From Angiostrongylus vasorum (lineage: Eukaryota > Nematoda > Chromadorea > Rhabditida > Metastrongylidae): a DNA stretch of 64,000 bases. The DNA is taken from contig JADANN010000192.1 in NCBI GenBank assembly GCA_018806985.1, positions 744,001-808,000 on the forward strand. Reading direction: 5' to 3'. A program made the position numbers and the translations under genes. The first letter of the stretch is position 1. Each line of letters opens with the position of its first letter. Shown piece after piece: positions 10,235-21,622 of this stretch. A model generated the notes under the pieces. It was not told where the DNA came from, ran no database searches, and worked only from the letters and a program-made list of their open reading frames with translations.

Positions 10235-11140
10235 CTGAAATTTTCTGTTTACCTGCTGAAGAATCTTATACTTTCTCTTAAAAAATGTTTAAATTAAGAA
10301 ATTGTTATGGCTATTTATTATTTGTATGACCTCGCATCACATCTACTTCGCTGGACGTAGCACTTCATGCGCTCGATTCGTTTTCCTTGTATTCATCGTC
10401 AACAAAGCTCTTAGAAGATTTCGGGTCTTGCTCCGACTGCTGCTTGAAAATTTCGTCTTTATCACGAATGTTTCAGAATGTCGCTCGTCGGGGGCGATTA
10501 TCACTAAATACTCCAGCATTTCGTCTCCATTCCGTGTTCTAGAAGTGGCCCAAAAAATTTTTCTTTAGCAGGGGAATTCTCATTCCTTCGGCCTCGAAGC
10601 TATTTAGTATATCGTTATTTGGCAGAATTAAGATTTTACGAGAACGGAAGAAAGCCATATGATTGGCCTGAGATACAAATCTGTTCAAGCATGAGCACAC
10701 TAAGCCTGTTGGAGCAGTATAGATCATGGATACTACTGAGTTGCAAGAGTGAAGGTCATACACGACTTTAACCCGATGTCATCAATGGCCGCGTCAATCT
10801 TCTTTTGCATGGAGAAAGACGGAATTGCCGTTTCAGTAGTTTCTGATTTCGAAATCCGACTCTTTCCTTATATGACTTCCACAGAAGCAGACCCGAATAT
10901 TTAAATAATGTTTAAGCAATCTTCTTCAAAACAATGGTGTTCACTTTAACTCAGGGACCAAGGTTCCCATTTGATTGGAAACCACTGTGATGGAGTTGTT
11001 GACGAAGACGAGCTACCTCTCATCTTAAAATGTTGCGCATTTAGCCTCTTGACTTTTGCCTGATGCTAATGCCACGCCTAATGCCTTTTATAAGATTGCG
11101 CTCAAGTCATCCTCATCTCCATTCAGAGAAATCGAGCGTA
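10029..11140. repeat. segmental duplication, copy 1 (partner 18561-19730)
   Basis: The Tyr-rich exon and about 900 bp of its upstream side are repeated in the same orientation at 18.56-19.73 kb. Matches include GAAGGTCATACACGACTTTA (near 10752) with GAAAAGGTTACACACGACTT (near 19380), GACGGAATTGCCGTTTCAGT with GACGGAATTTTCGTAGCAAT, and GTTGTTGACGAAGACGAGCT with GTTGTTGATGAAAAGTAAGC. Divergence is substantial, so the duplication is old. Confidence 0.6.
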
Positions 11141-12185
11141 GGATAGCTACGTGAAAAAACCACGTTTTTTGAACAGTGTTTACACATTTAATCTAACTGT
11201 AGAGAGAGTTTTACAACGGCATCGCGAGAGTAAAAGATGGCTTACTGTCCAACTACCGTTACTGTTCATTGACCTAGGAAAGGTGTCTGATTTGCAAGGG
11301 AAAACGCCAATGCATGAAAAGACGAAGCGTATCTGTTCAGCTGAACGCTGAAAAACGGAAAGCTTCATGGGGCAACTAAACAAACACTTCATAGGGAAAT
11401 TTTTTTCTTTCGAAGATGTTGTCATCGCGAATTCGCAACATTTATTAAACATAACACTAGAGGCAATTTTATTATAGCCGGAACGTGAGAGCACGAAATG
11501 GAACTGAAATGCGATGTCTCGCAATGACACCATCATTAGCGCCTCGTTCTTGTATCACGAGAATTAGCCAAGTAAACGGAATTCTGGTCAGCCTCTAGAG
11601 AGCATGTTGGAAAATCTAACACCAGCTGGACAAACGAAACAACAATTCTCATACCCGCTTCTATCAATCTCGCCGTGGATCGATGAGTCGCTGAGTTCTT
11701 GGTAAGCATAAAAGACGATGTTATTAAACTATACATTATTAGTAGCTAAAGTTTCGACTGATTCCGGCTTGTTCAGAGCCTAGAGAAGTCAAGTTCACAG
11801 CAATATTGCTACTCAACTAACTCCATGACTCCGACAAAAAAGCGCGAAACTTAAATTTCACTCTCATTGGAAACAGTTTTTCCAGTTACTCAGCGTTCCT
11901 TATGAGGCTTCCACGTATCGATGGAGACCAGCCGTACAGAATTCACATGGATGGGTAATGTGCCTCTTTCACGTTAAAATATCAGTTTGAAATATTGTGT
12001 GAAATCATGTGTGATAACGAGGCGCTCTTTCCTGCGATTCACTTCCTGGTTCTTGGAACATATCTGAGAACTGTTCAGGGTTCTATTTCAAGAACCCAAA
12101 AATTGACCGCAGTAAGGAGTTTTCCGTTATCACGACTGATCTGTCGCAATACCTTAGATGGACATTTTAGCTTGGGTGATGCACA
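11141..12185. other. intergenic, no gene recognised
   Basis: Frames up to about 118 codons occur on the minus strand (11180-11536) but have no recognisable domain, splice pattern or conservation within this window. Confidence 0.3.
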
Positions 12186-12474
12186 ATGCCCATCCATGTG
12201 AAATTAGTGCAGTTCTCTCTGCTTGCATTGCTCAGTGTAAGGCTGGCAGAAAGTGGTGAGCATATGAAGAAGCTGTTTTCTTTCCAATGCAATTAAAATC
12301 TAGGTGTCCTGGCTTTTCTATTGGAATTATGGAGGTTTTTCATGACAACAGTGCAGTTAACGGGATGTTTCCAGCATCCGAAAAAGGCGAGATCCACCGA
12401 AAGGTCAGCTACATTTAATACCTGCAGTAACCACGTCGTATGGGCTTACGGTCCCTATCACGAAAGGTGATAAT
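12186..12474 (+). CDS. candidate secreted protein, two exons
   Basis: The ATG at 12186 opens a hydrophobic leader (MPIHVKLVQFSLLALLSVRL, then AES) that looks like a signal peptide. It runs into a consensus donor, G|GTGAGC, at 12255/12256. About 47 bp later an AAATCTAG acceptor (ending near 12303) begins a frame that, joined in phase, stays open to a TGA near 12474 and includes two Cys residues (GCFQHPKK, FNTCSNHVV). I do not recognise the product. The short intron and leader fit a nematode secreted peptide. The second exon is the weaker part. Confidence 0.3.
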
Positions 12475-13310
12475 GTTCACAAGGAGCTTTTTGTACTTGG
12501 TGTCCGACTGACGCTCAAAAAAAATGAATATCTTCTGTGATCTTGCTATTTATACAGAGTACAGAGATCGACATGAGAAACAACTTAGTTTCCGAGTTAA
12601 AGGGTAGCAAAGAGTTGTTTGAAGGGGTTACTAGATTATAGCGAATGTAACGAAGACAGCAAAGAACAAATGGCTCCATACTCTTCTTTCTGTTCCAATA
12701 TTTGCCTTGTTTCAATGCCAGCTTGAGAAACGAGGATGCAACTTAGGGAAGATGGAGAACCATTCAGTATTATCGAAAACGGGATCTTGAGGAAGACTAC
12801 TTCGTACTAGGCAAGTGAATGTGGGAATTCGTAGACTTGACGGAAGTCGACGACCAGATATTACAAAAGTGCTGCACACGCCAAGCTGTCGAAATTAGGG
12901 CTGAATACATGATGATGAGTATAGTATTTCAACGACAACCGTTGGACACGAGTCGCGGATATCTGACGTCCCACAGGATGTTAAGCGCAGAAGAACGGCT
13001 ACCAACCAGATGCTCAGAGTTATCTACGGAGACCATATAAGAAAAGGTTGGTGCTTTTTTGAATCCTTCGTGGTAACAGAGTCTATAGCTCAATTGTATT
13101 CAGTGGAAGGCATCGAGAACAGCCTTGCTGGAAGCTGCTCGAACCGCTCAACGTCGATGGAACAGGAGGTGCACAGGATGCGTGAATAAAATAGTCCTTT
13201 CGAAAGCAATGATACTGGAAACAAAACAAATAAAAGTTGACGTGGCATAAATATATAGGCCTGAAAAATTATAAATGAAGTCACAATGTTAACCTTTTAT
13301 TTGCTACCTA
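12475..13310. other. intergenic, nothing recognised
   Basis: No supported gene or repeat family in this stretch. Confidence 0.3.
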
Positions 13311-13311
13311 C

Positions 13312-13492
13312 TACAATTTTTCACGGCAGGGTGTCATGTAAAATACAACCACAACGATGCTGTGATATTCGCAAAACTTGGACCCTTGGCCAGATCGAAC
13401 CACGATTACCGCTTCCGAGGACTCGCATGTTACATATTGAACCACTGAGGCCCTTGTTTTGTGCTTCTCTCAGCTAGTTTTCTATCTAACGC
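13312..13492 (-). mobile_element. SINE-3 copy
   Basis: Reverse copy with the tail complement first (TTTCACGGCAGGGTGTCATG, then CAACGATGCTGTGATATTCG). The B-box complement GATCGAACCACGATTACC follows, then the head end CTTCTCTCAGCTAGTTTTCT. A second short tail in the opposite direction follows at about 13500-13545 (TTTTGCGAATATCTCAGCAT). Confidence 0.7.
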
Positions 13493-13545
13493 TGCCATCA
13501 CAATCACTCAAATTTTGCGAATATCTCAGCATCGCTGTGGTTGTA

Positions 13546-13991
13546 AAAAGAAGTCCCAAAAGCTCCAGAAGTCAATATTAACCCAAATTTGGTGTCGAAA
13601 AAATTTATGTTGTCTTGTTAAATGTCTTACAGAACACGGGAACAATCCGAGCCAGTTAATGAGCCAACCTACTGCACTGTACCGACGGTAATTTTAAAAT
13701 TTTTCAAATAGACTAGTACTGCATAGAGAAACATAAACGTTTGATTACCAAACTTTATGAAAAGTAAGAATGTCCACAAGGAATGGGATGAAGTATTCTT
13801 GTTAGGGTTTAAAGCAGAGTGATGAATGAACGTCTTTTCTAAACTGCTTCACCTAGTGTTTGTGAGCTGTCAAGAGCCAGGTACGGTCTGTTATCTAAAC
13901 TGAGAATATTGTCAACATTTACCACAAAATGCATGCTAGCAGACGAGGCATCACTCTTATTGTAACTCATCACGTTGGAAGAATCTTGGTC
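13546..13991. other. intergenic, nothing recognised
   Basis: No gene or repeat family recognised between the SINE tail and the candidate gene at 13992. Confidence 0.3.
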
Positions 13992-14280
13992 TTAGAGCAG
14001 ACTGTTTTTGGATTTTCTGGAAAGCTGTGTAAGACCGGCTGCAGTCAAGATGTCGATGGCGAGATCGTGAACCCCTTGATGAACCAAACGAATCCAAATT
14101 TCTAATATTCTCAATAATGCGATGTTTCTCTTTTAAGAAAAAGTTTGCGTTTAGGCAAAAAAAACAAAAGAAAAAAAGATATGCAAAAAATTTTACTATT
14201 AGTAAAATCATGAACACAAAAAAAAACGAGACAAGGTAGCGTACTAAGATGATTATCGCGGCAACCGTAGCGTAATTCAT
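13992..14280 (-). CDS. candidate small secreted peptide, two exons
   Basis: On the minus strand the ATG at 14280 opens MNYATVAAIIIL, a hydrophobic leader, ending at a GTACGC donor near 14244. A T-rich intron of about 115 bp ends at CTTAAAAG (14130). The next exon (14129-13992) is in phase and open to a TAA, giving RNIALLRILEIWIRLVHQG followed by a DLAIDILTAAGLTQLSRKS segment. The total is about 57 residues, amphipathic. A diverged copy of the leader exon with the same donor position (MNYTTVVVLITL then GTACGT) lies at 22386 on the minus strand, which supports exon 1. The second exon is not conserved there. A longer unspliced frame exists but runs through the T-rich intron. Function unknown. 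Confidence 0.33.
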
Positions 14281-14480
14281 TGGAGTGAGTGATAGGAAAG
14301 ACGTTCTGATCAACACATCACTTTCATCGTCTTAATAAATAGAAATTGATAACTAGTGACGATCGGACACTTGTTATCAACCTGTTTTGTAGAAATATCT
14401 ATTGTAATCTAGTTACCTCCAGCAGGGCATCACTATCATTACTAGTGAATGAAAACACGTACGACTTCGATAATTACCCA
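14222..14480. repeat. duplicated leader-exon/promoter block, copy 1
   Basis: Matches 22342-22585 in the same orientation. Shared strings include GACGTTCTGATCAACA, CTTAATAAATAGAAATTGAT and GACACTTGTTATCAA. The block spans the leader exon of the candidate peptide gene and about 200 bp upstream of its ATG, so it may include a promoter. Confidence 0.65.
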
Positions 14481-15030
14481 CTCAGCACACATGTAGAAAT
14501 AGACAGAACTGGAAAGAAAGTGAACTATCAGAACTTTTTGGAAAAAACAACGCAAAGCGAGGAAATTATTCGCTGTTATCATCTCACTTACAAAGGTGAA
14601 ACGTCAGAGGAAAGCAGAAAAAAGTCTATCCTTAATTCGATAGGAATGTATTCCCATTTTTTTAATCTTCGACACTAAGGAGCGCGTGAGGCAAAGTGGT
14701 TGGAGATCTCGCTAAATACTGCGTAAAAGATCGCTGATTCAACCACGCATGCTCGGACAAACCACATTCTTACGGGGTTCGCACACTGTAGCGCACTAGT
14801 GAAAATGAAGCTCATTCTGATGCACAGCGGCTAACGAATGTTCCTGGTGAAGAGCCTGAAACGCTTTAACACAGCTATCACAGAGCTGAAGAAAGCATTC
14901 AATGACATTCATGGGAAAAAATCTTCAAGCGATTACCCACAGAAATCAGAACTTATTCGTTGACGATGCATGTCAGAAAGTGAGTCAAACGAAAAAGTGT
15001 TCGGATTAGCACAACATATGACATACTGTC
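14481..15030. other. intergenic; a 110-codon frame overlaps the duplicated block
   Basis: An open frame at 14346-14678 (plus) starts inside the duplicated block and is not conserved at 22.5 kb. I therefore do not call it a gene. The rest holds nothing recognisable. Confidence 0.3.
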
Positions 15031-15324
15031 ATAAAGGACAAAGGATAAAGGATAAAGCTCTTGGCATTGATCAGTCCCTGAAGGATGCGCAATGCATTCG
15101 ACTTCATTGAGCATCGTTGGAGGTGACTGAATGCAAATCTGGCCTTTACAATGATTCGCGATGACCTATCGATGTATCGAGCCAGCCCTGGTATCCTCCC
15201 AGTCAAGTCTGGTAGCAATTTGCCGACCCCGGAGAGATGGAAGGCTTGGTAGGCCATGGGCGCCGTGATCGGATCCAAGTGTGTGTGTTGCAGGGCGCCT
15301 CCGTCCACTGCTCTACACGCGCCT
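15031..15324 (-). mobile_element. SINE-1 copy with target-site duplication
   Basis: Reverse orientation, from ATAAAGGACAAAGGATAAAG to the head complement CTCTACACGCGCCTC. GTCATAAA occurs immediately left (about 15029) and again just beyond the head (about 15335), consistent with a target-site duplication of about 8 bp. Confidence 0.83.
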
Positions 15325-15934
15325 CTATCGCGTCATAAAAAAAAATCATCCGATTCAAATATACGGATTTCAGCTCGACTAAGAGGTTCAAAAACAAATA
15401 AGAATATGCAATATATAAGAGAAGGAGATAAATAAGAGAAAAAAGATACCACTTGTTTTTTTCCATTCTGTGTTTAATTTGCATGTTGATTTGACGGGTT
15501 TTTTAAACTTAGACTATCCTTCGTCGTCTGTTTTGTACGTCGAAACTGCTTGGTAATCTCATGCTGTTACTGTGCGATTGGAAAAGTGAACATATTTCAG
15601 CACCATCTGCTAGAAATGTGAAAATCGTGTTTTAAGGACCATGTGGCAAATGAACAAACCGTATGTTGTCGCTTCGACAGATATGAATCTGGAGATAAAA
15701 AATGGTTAACTTAAAGTCGTCAGTAATTCCGCAGATGTCGAGGACTCGAGAACATTATCACATTATCTAAAGCAGATCCACGCAAATCAGCAACTAATTT
15801 TAAGACTATCAGAAACCTCAGAATAGGAGTGTATTAAAACAATATTTCACAACTGTATTCTGTCCGAAAAAACCAAACACTCGATAAAGGTATTTCCTCT
15901 CAATGCATAGTTTTCGATTACGAAGTGCATTCTC
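15325..15934. other. intergenic, nothing recognised
   Basis: No supported gene or repeat. Confidence 0.3.
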
Positions 15935-16325
15935 CGCAACGGCTTACCGTTTCATCGTGACTGAGAGGTGTCCCTGGATGTCGGGCTGCGAATGTGCAGA
16001 GGAGGATTCATCCCGATGGCAGGGTCTCCCAAGCTGGGAAGGAGTCCGACGTTTCCATCAGGAAGCCCGGTCAGGAATAAACCATTGCCAAGCTTCACTA
16101 TCGTCCTGGTATCAAACTAGTCGCAAGGTGGCAAATTACTCCATGATCTATGTGGGGAGCGGCCGCATGAAGTGGTGACGAACTAAGAAAGTCTTCGCCC
16201 AGGCTGATCTCGGGAATCCAAGGAACCACGATGGTTAAACCAGCAAAACTCCAAAAATGGGAACTGGGACCGCAGAACCAGTGAAGACGGGCCATCCAAG
16301 TATTCAAACAAGCTGTAAGTGCATT
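15935..16325 (+). repeat. Rep-D copy
   Basis: Plus-strand copy. The start ACGGCTTACCGTTTCATCGT, the middle AGGGTCTCCCAAGCTGGGAA and the end AGTGAAGACGGGCCATCCAA match the copies at 23.30 and 48.00 kb. It is clearly more GC-rich than its surroundings. Confidence 0.78.
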
Positions 16326-18109
16326 TGGATCTATCAAGCCTTGTAAAGATAATTAAATTCATATTTGGATAATACATAGACTTGCGAGGGTCTACCGATG
16401 AACTAAGTTAGTACTTTTTATGCTCTGGGGACGATTGGCCTCAACCTGTCGATTCCTGAGGGTAGGACTTGATTTATCCAGTGGCAAAATTGAGCCAGCA
16501 ATAACGTGTTTACTGCAGAGAGCCACTAGCTAGGGCACTTATGATAAGTTGAAAAAAGAACTTGTTTTAAAGTAAAATATCTGAGATGAAAGATCACATC
16601 GACGAAACCAACCAGGAATGAAACATAGACAGACCCTGAACTTTTTGGAGCCACAGATTTTTCTGAGAACATTTTTCTCAAATGGTTTGATTGTTGAGCA
16701 CCAATTTTTTTTTCTAGCAGTTGCCGAGATGCTAAAAACGGTTGTCACTAGCGAAAAAGACCAATAAATATGCTTGAAAAGGCAAAGTGTCTCGATTTTT
16801 TTCAACACTCAAATCGTTTTAGCACTCAGGCTCAGTCCACCTGTAGAATTGTTCACTTTCCATTCACTAATGCCTGTATTAGACGAATTTTTTAGACTTT
16901 CCGAAGTAGGCTAGTCACTCTAATAATTTAAAGGAGTGCTCGCAAGCTTACAAATAATTCCACTTGGCGAAAGACAAAGCGAAAAAAACCACCACTACCT
17001 GCTTTTGACCTGAATTCGACCTGTAAAAGCGTTTTGGTGCTTCGCCTTTCTCAACTATTGCGCAGAACGCCAATTCTTGTAATCCAACTTTCGTCATACG
17101 TTGTTGTTGTACAGAAAGAACGGCATAATCAAATCAACTCCATTGGCAATCGTTTAACGCATTTGCTCTCAATTAGTAAGTTATTTTAATTTTCCACCCT
17201 GGCTGAACTGATCTGAACTGTTACTTCTCCAAAACAAGTTCTTCGTCAAGCTCTGATCACTACCTATTTCTTCGGTAAAACTCTCGCGACAAAGCCTATT
17301 CTTGAGTTTGCTGCGGACTGGACGACGATTATTTTCCAACCTTCATTGTCTGCTGGTTTTTTAAAACACGAGTTTTTCTATAAGTAGGATACTTTGTGGG
17401 TGGTGGACATAGATGGATTATAGAAAAGACTTTGCTCTATCATTCTATAGGTATGCATTTTGTTTATGATGTTAATATTACTGTCGTTTATCACATTTAC
17501 ACACTACTGTTAGCATTTGGAGGTGTTTTGCAAATTATGGGTGGTCTGTATTTCAGCACTTTTCATACCCGTGCAGTCTACTTGATAACTTTCCTTTACT
17601 GTAGCTATTAGAATTGAAATAGTGGTCTATTAGCACCCAAACTTCCGATTAGTGAACTCGTTCGGAAAATGGTTCCCTGTATACTTCCAAGCGCGAAGTA
17701 GAGCTTTTCCTTTCCAACTCCCAATCAACACCTGTGTTCTATTGTGAATAGGTAGTTCAGTGTGTTAAAATGAACCGCTGCAAAAACTTAGACCGCTAGG
17801 TTTCCTTCTATTCATTTGCACAAAATCATTATGACATCAACAGGTGTCGCTCATTGCAAGAATGTTATACAACATCATCAAATGGTCATAATCGATAGCA
17901 TCAATTCGTCTCCGGCTCTTATTGACGAGGATCTCGTTCTCATTAAGGATCTTTTGAAATTAATCCTGTCTCATAGAATGCTTAACTGTCCCCTCATCTA
18001 TTCACAACTTTGACATCGAAAATGGCTTCCGAGACCATACCTCCAAGTTTCGAGTGGTGTAAAATAGCGGCTAGATTAGCTGTAGCTTTAGTCTAGTTTC
18101 GGTTTCTAC
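16326..18109. other. intergenic, no gene recognised
   Basis: Long gene-free stretch. Frames such as 16539-16808 (minus) and 17396-17611 (plus) have no recognised domain. A CGTTTTGGTGCTTCGCC segment near 17029, on the minus strand, faintly resembles the PLE terminal motif. Confidence 0.3.
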
Positions 18110-18290
18110 TCCTGAATTCTAAGTCGAATGAATCATGTCCCTTATACTTCAAGATAGACAATCGCATTGAGCCAATCCGGCTCTTGAGAAAGCGATGACG
18201 AAGAAACGTTAACCGACTAAAGTTTTTTTTCTAAAAATCAACTTCTTGTTAGCTTGTCAACGAAAAAAATTTCACCATTTGTTTTTTACC
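18110..18290 (+). mobile_element. PLE terminal-repeat remnant with hammerhead-like core
   Basis: Contains CCAATCCGGCTCTTGAGAAA, then GAAACGTTAACCGAC, a T-rich gap and CTTGTTAGCTTGTCAACG. This is the same order as the ends of PLE terminal repeats at 39.57 and 37.55 kb (CTGAAGAAGGC, GCCGAAACGT, then a CCTCGCGTTAGCTTATCAA-type end). Degenerate. Confidence 0.5.
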
Positions 18291-18560
18291 ATCTAAATCT
18301 TGTGGTTTTATCCCTAAGTCCACTTTGGATGACATACTACTAAAACACTGAAGAAACACCAACACTGGCAGAATCGAATCGGTTATGCGACTAAGAGATT
18401 CTGTTTTTTACAAGCATGTTTTTCCTGCAAAGCTTTTACAAACAGTTATTAGAGTTACAGAATTGAACTAACAACGAAGTGTAATATTCATTAATCCAGT
18501 CCATAAAGAAAGAGGAAACAAGCATTATGTCGATTACAATTCAAAAATATCATAGTGGAT

Positions 18561-18809
18561 CTATCTTCTTACTGGGACGAGTAGATATTTAGCATATCTT
18601 ATTGGAGTTGCTCGAATCGTTGGGATGATAGAAGCAGCTGCATAAGACGAAGCATAGATGGGTAGCGGTTGGTAGACTACTGGTGTGTACGAGACAGCCG
18701 GATAGACGTAGCTCGCATACACCACTGTTGAATATGGGTAGTAGTAGTAGTAGGGGTACGTGGTCCACATTGGCCACAATGTTTGCTCAGTTCGGTGGAA
18801 GCATAACAC
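18561..18809 (-). CDS. Tyr/Pro-rich protein, C-terminal exon (paralogue of 10029-10234)
   Basis: On the minus strand an AGTAAATTTCAG acceptor is followed at 18809 by an 82-codon exon ending at a TAG. It contains a run of five Tyr (TTYPYYYYYPYSTVVYASYV) and the block YPAVSYTPVVYQPLPIYASS, with a basic end (YAKYLLVPVRR). It shares order and spacing with the 10-kb exon (WPxW, YPYYY, YVYPA, YQP). The frame is also open upstream of the acceptor to an ATG at 18914, but that part is not conserved, so I favour the spliced start. A structural or secreted role is inference from composition. Confidence 0.55.
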   Translation of the reverse strand: MLCFHRTEQTLWPMWTTYPYYYYYPYSTVVYASYVYPAVSYTPVVYQPLPIYASSYAAASIIPTIRATPIRYAKYLLVPVRR

Positions 18810-19069
18810 CTGAAATTTACTGTTTCTATAGTAAAAAATGGAGGATTTTCTGCGAAAGATTCTTCCGTTGTAGAAAAATTCACCAGTTTTCTTTAACGAG
18901 GAATTCGCAGCCATTTGAGAGCGAGACTATTTGGTATCTCGTCGAGTGGTAAATGGAAATTGGATGAGGATGAGAAGAACGACCTAGTTGTCCTGAGGGC
19001 CAGATTTTTACAAAGATAGGGTCATTTTCTCTGGAGTGGATTATTAATAATTTTCTACATGATTGAGGT

Positions 19070-19330
19070 GAACACGAGGCCGATATAATTTTCTTTGTTC
19101 GGCTAACATTTCGGCGCCTCCGCCTTCTTCAGAAGCATTGCTCGAATGGGGAACTTCAGTCCGCAGTGCCCTTTTATAGAGGACAGATATTAAGTGTTCC
19201 CAGCCTTCCAGTATGATCTGCACTTTAGAGCAGAGCAGGGCGACTAGACGTTGGCCGAGTTTTATACTGACCCTGTGTCAGCTCTGTCATGTAGAAAACT
19301 GCTGGTTATTGTCACTAAGGTTTAATGAAG
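19070..19330 (-). mobile_element. PLE terminal-repeat-like element with a well-formed hammerhead-like stem
   Basis: On the minus strand it reads GCTTCTGAAGAAGGCGGAGG then CGCCGAAATGTTAGCCG. GGCG and CGCC can pair around GAGG, placing CTGAAGA and GAAA on either side of the stem. These are the two conserved strings of hammerhead ribozymes, which are known from PLE terminal repeats. I see no complete stem I by eye. Confidence 0.5.
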
Positions 19331-19834
19331 GTCGATTTTAAAGAGAGCGGGTTATGTTTTATATTAAGGGTAGTAATAGAAAAGGTTACACACGACTTCC
19401 ACTCCAATGTTTTTGACAGTCACATCAACATGCTATCACATTAAGAAGGACGGAATTTTCGTAGCAATACTTCTAGATGCAGATGTTCGACTTGTTATAT
19501 GGTGTTACATGGTCCTAATAGGCTCATGCCCGAAAATCTAAGTAGCCAGTCTCGGTCAGTATAGTGACTAAAATTTTTAAACCATCACGATTACGTTGTT
19601 GATGAAAAGTAAGCTACGCGACTCCAACGCATGTCAGCACTTAGCCTGCTTAGTCTTGCCTAAAACCGTATACTCGAGTGGTCTTCATCTTCACTGAAAT
19701 TTTAAAAACAGGAGAATTGTGTGATACTGCAAGATTTCGAAAAGTGTTCAATACTGACTATCTCCATACGGAAATCCGGCTTTATAAATACCACAAAAGT
19801 AAACGTTTACAATATTTTCACAAAATGTTCCACT

Positions 19835-20015
19835 AATACAACCATAATGGCACTGATCGATAGAACCAGCAGAGAGAGGCGAAACGAAGGACTTGCATGG
19901 TGTAGTGGTGAACGCGTTAGCCCCCGGAACGGGTAATAGCTCGTTCGTTACCCACCGCAGACACCTACGGTCCGGAGTTTTGCAAATACCCTGCCGTAAA
20001 AAACTAGTAAGAGGC
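19835..20015 (+). mobile_element. SINE-2 copy
   Basis: GCACTGATCGATAGAACC leader, GCATGGTGTAGTGGTGAACG tRNA-like block, AATAGCTCGTTCGTTACCCA, and a shortened tail CCCTGCCGTAAAAAACTAG followed by GGCAGTAAATAAAA. Confidence 0.8.
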
Positions 20016-20084
20016 AGTAAATAAAAAGTCAACATTGTGAATTTCAAATATAGCATTAGCTTAACTGGATTCAATGCCGATTTG

Positions 20085-20295
20085 GGCTCCCCAGATCAAT
20101 CGCATTGACGGGTGAATGCTGATGGCACTGATCGATAGAATTAACTGAGACACAGGCGAAACGAAGGACTTGCATGGTGCAGTGCTGAAAGCGTTAGCCC
20201 CTGGAACGGTTAATAGCTCGTTCGTTACCCACCGCAGACACCTGCGGTCCGGTGTTTTGCAATTATCTCAGTATCATTATGGTTATCTCAACTGT
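20085..20295 (+). mobile_element. SINE-2 copy, in tandem with the previous one
   Basis: The same unit in the same orientation about 70 bp downstream, with the longer leader CGCATTGACGGGTGAATGCT and the full tail (TTTTGCAATTATCTCAGTAT, then CATTATGGTTATCTC). Confidence 0.8.
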
Positions 20296-20494
20296 TATAC
20301 CAAAATTTCGTTCTTGTTGTGATGAACAGGATGTGGAAACTGGAATGTGATAACCTGTATAGGAATGGAAGAATATGATCGGAAACTTCCCTATTTTCGA
20401 TTTGCTGAAGGAATCATTCCAACAGCTCTAAATATTGGCGAGGCCACACGAATGCTCTGACATTCCGATAGCAACATTTCGACAGCGTTAATGG

Positions 20495-20835
20495 AAAGAT
20501 TGGTCTTCAGTTCACAAGAAGAAACTGTCGAAAAGATTCCAAACACTTTATTGCACAAGGATTCAGCCCAGAATCTTCATTCATATAAGAGAAACGAATG
20601 TCTCCCGATGCTCCAGATAGGTGTACATGGGCTGAGAACTCGATATGATAAGACTTAGCACAAGAGAAGAACAGTAACAGGAAATAAGGCACTTGAGGGT
20701 TACAAGAGCAGATATAGTGTATTCAAAAGACCAAATACCAACTCGCCTTCTTGTCAACCTTTTCGACTCCACAATTCCTTTCGCGTCGCTATACGCATCG
20801 GAACCATTGGAGATTAAAGGACACGAACTCCGTTT
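20495..20835 (+). pseudogene. old RTE reverse-transcriptase 3' fragment
   Basis: Aligns with RTE-A 6690-6990. GGAAAGATTGGTCTTCAGTT matches RTE-A GGAAAGATTGGTCTTCGACT, GAAACGAATGTCTCCCGATG matches its GAACGAATATCTCCGAATG, and CAACCTTTTCGACTCCACAA matches its CACCTTTTCGACTCAACGG. It is more diverged than the other RTE copies and has no open frame. Confidence 0.7.
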
Positions 20836-21622
20836 TATACCCCTAGATCTCAAAAATTAGGTGTGCCAAGCAACCAGCGGGTGTGGGCGACCTATAACCG
20901 ATAGAGAGAAGCCGTCAGCGACGGCCTCAAGGCAGTAAGACAGTGATCCGGTGGTCATACTTTGCATCATATTCGAAGATACAATTGTTTTATGTTTTTA
21001 CGGACCAATATCCACGCAACAAATCTGTCACTAGGAAGTAATGGATATAAATCTCGCTGAAACCTGTTTGCTCGATTCACACGAGAAGGTAAGTACAGGT
21101 ATTACAACTGAGGCAAATCATAAAATGCTGTGTCACTTTTGATGTGGTCGTACTGTGTATAAAACAAGTACGAAAGGATGCAATATAGCTGAGCAAGTGA
21201 GAAATAAGCACAAGCAAAGGTTAGAAAGACTTTAAAATTTCCTTGGTCAGTATTGAAGAAAATGCTATGTTTGCCTAAATATTCTGTGAATGTGGGAGCT
21301 ATGAAATTAATTTATGGGAAAACTCACCTCTCTTCATTGGCAATGATTCCAGAACATTACGAATACACTGGAGCCGAATGGACAAAAACAAGCTTTGCTC
21401 TGCGGAGAGTAAGGCCATTCAATGGAAACAGTATGAGACCAGATTTTTCATGCTTGGTTACAGAATTGTTGAATGATAAACGAAATGGGTGAAAATTCTA
21501 ATAAAGTGGTCAACAACAAGTTTTTTTTTCTGCTTGGGTTGAGAAAGTTAATAGAATTCCATGCCTTTGACAATCTTGAAACGCACTTCGCAGGAGAGAA
21601 CAAAATTTGTTTTCCTACAGAT
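20836..21622. other. intergenic, two weak frames
   Basis: Frames at 21253-21492 and 21473-21667 (plus) overlap and contain no recognised domain. They lie just upstream of an 84-bp tandem duplication that includes a splice-acceptor-like CTTCTTTTTACAG. Confidence 0.3.

Larger units (their letters stand above)
18561..19730. repeat. segmental duplication, copy 2 (partner 10029-11140)
   Basis: Contains the paralogous Tyr-rich exon and a diverged upstream side. This copy has gained a PLE terminal-repeat-like insertion near 19070-19330 that copy 1 lacks. Confidence 0.55.

Noticed and set aside
19880..19960. Possible tRNA gene (GGTGTAGTGGTGAACGCG)
   Set aside because: It is the SINE-2 head; the acceptor stem does not close and the same unit recurs with a fixed tail.
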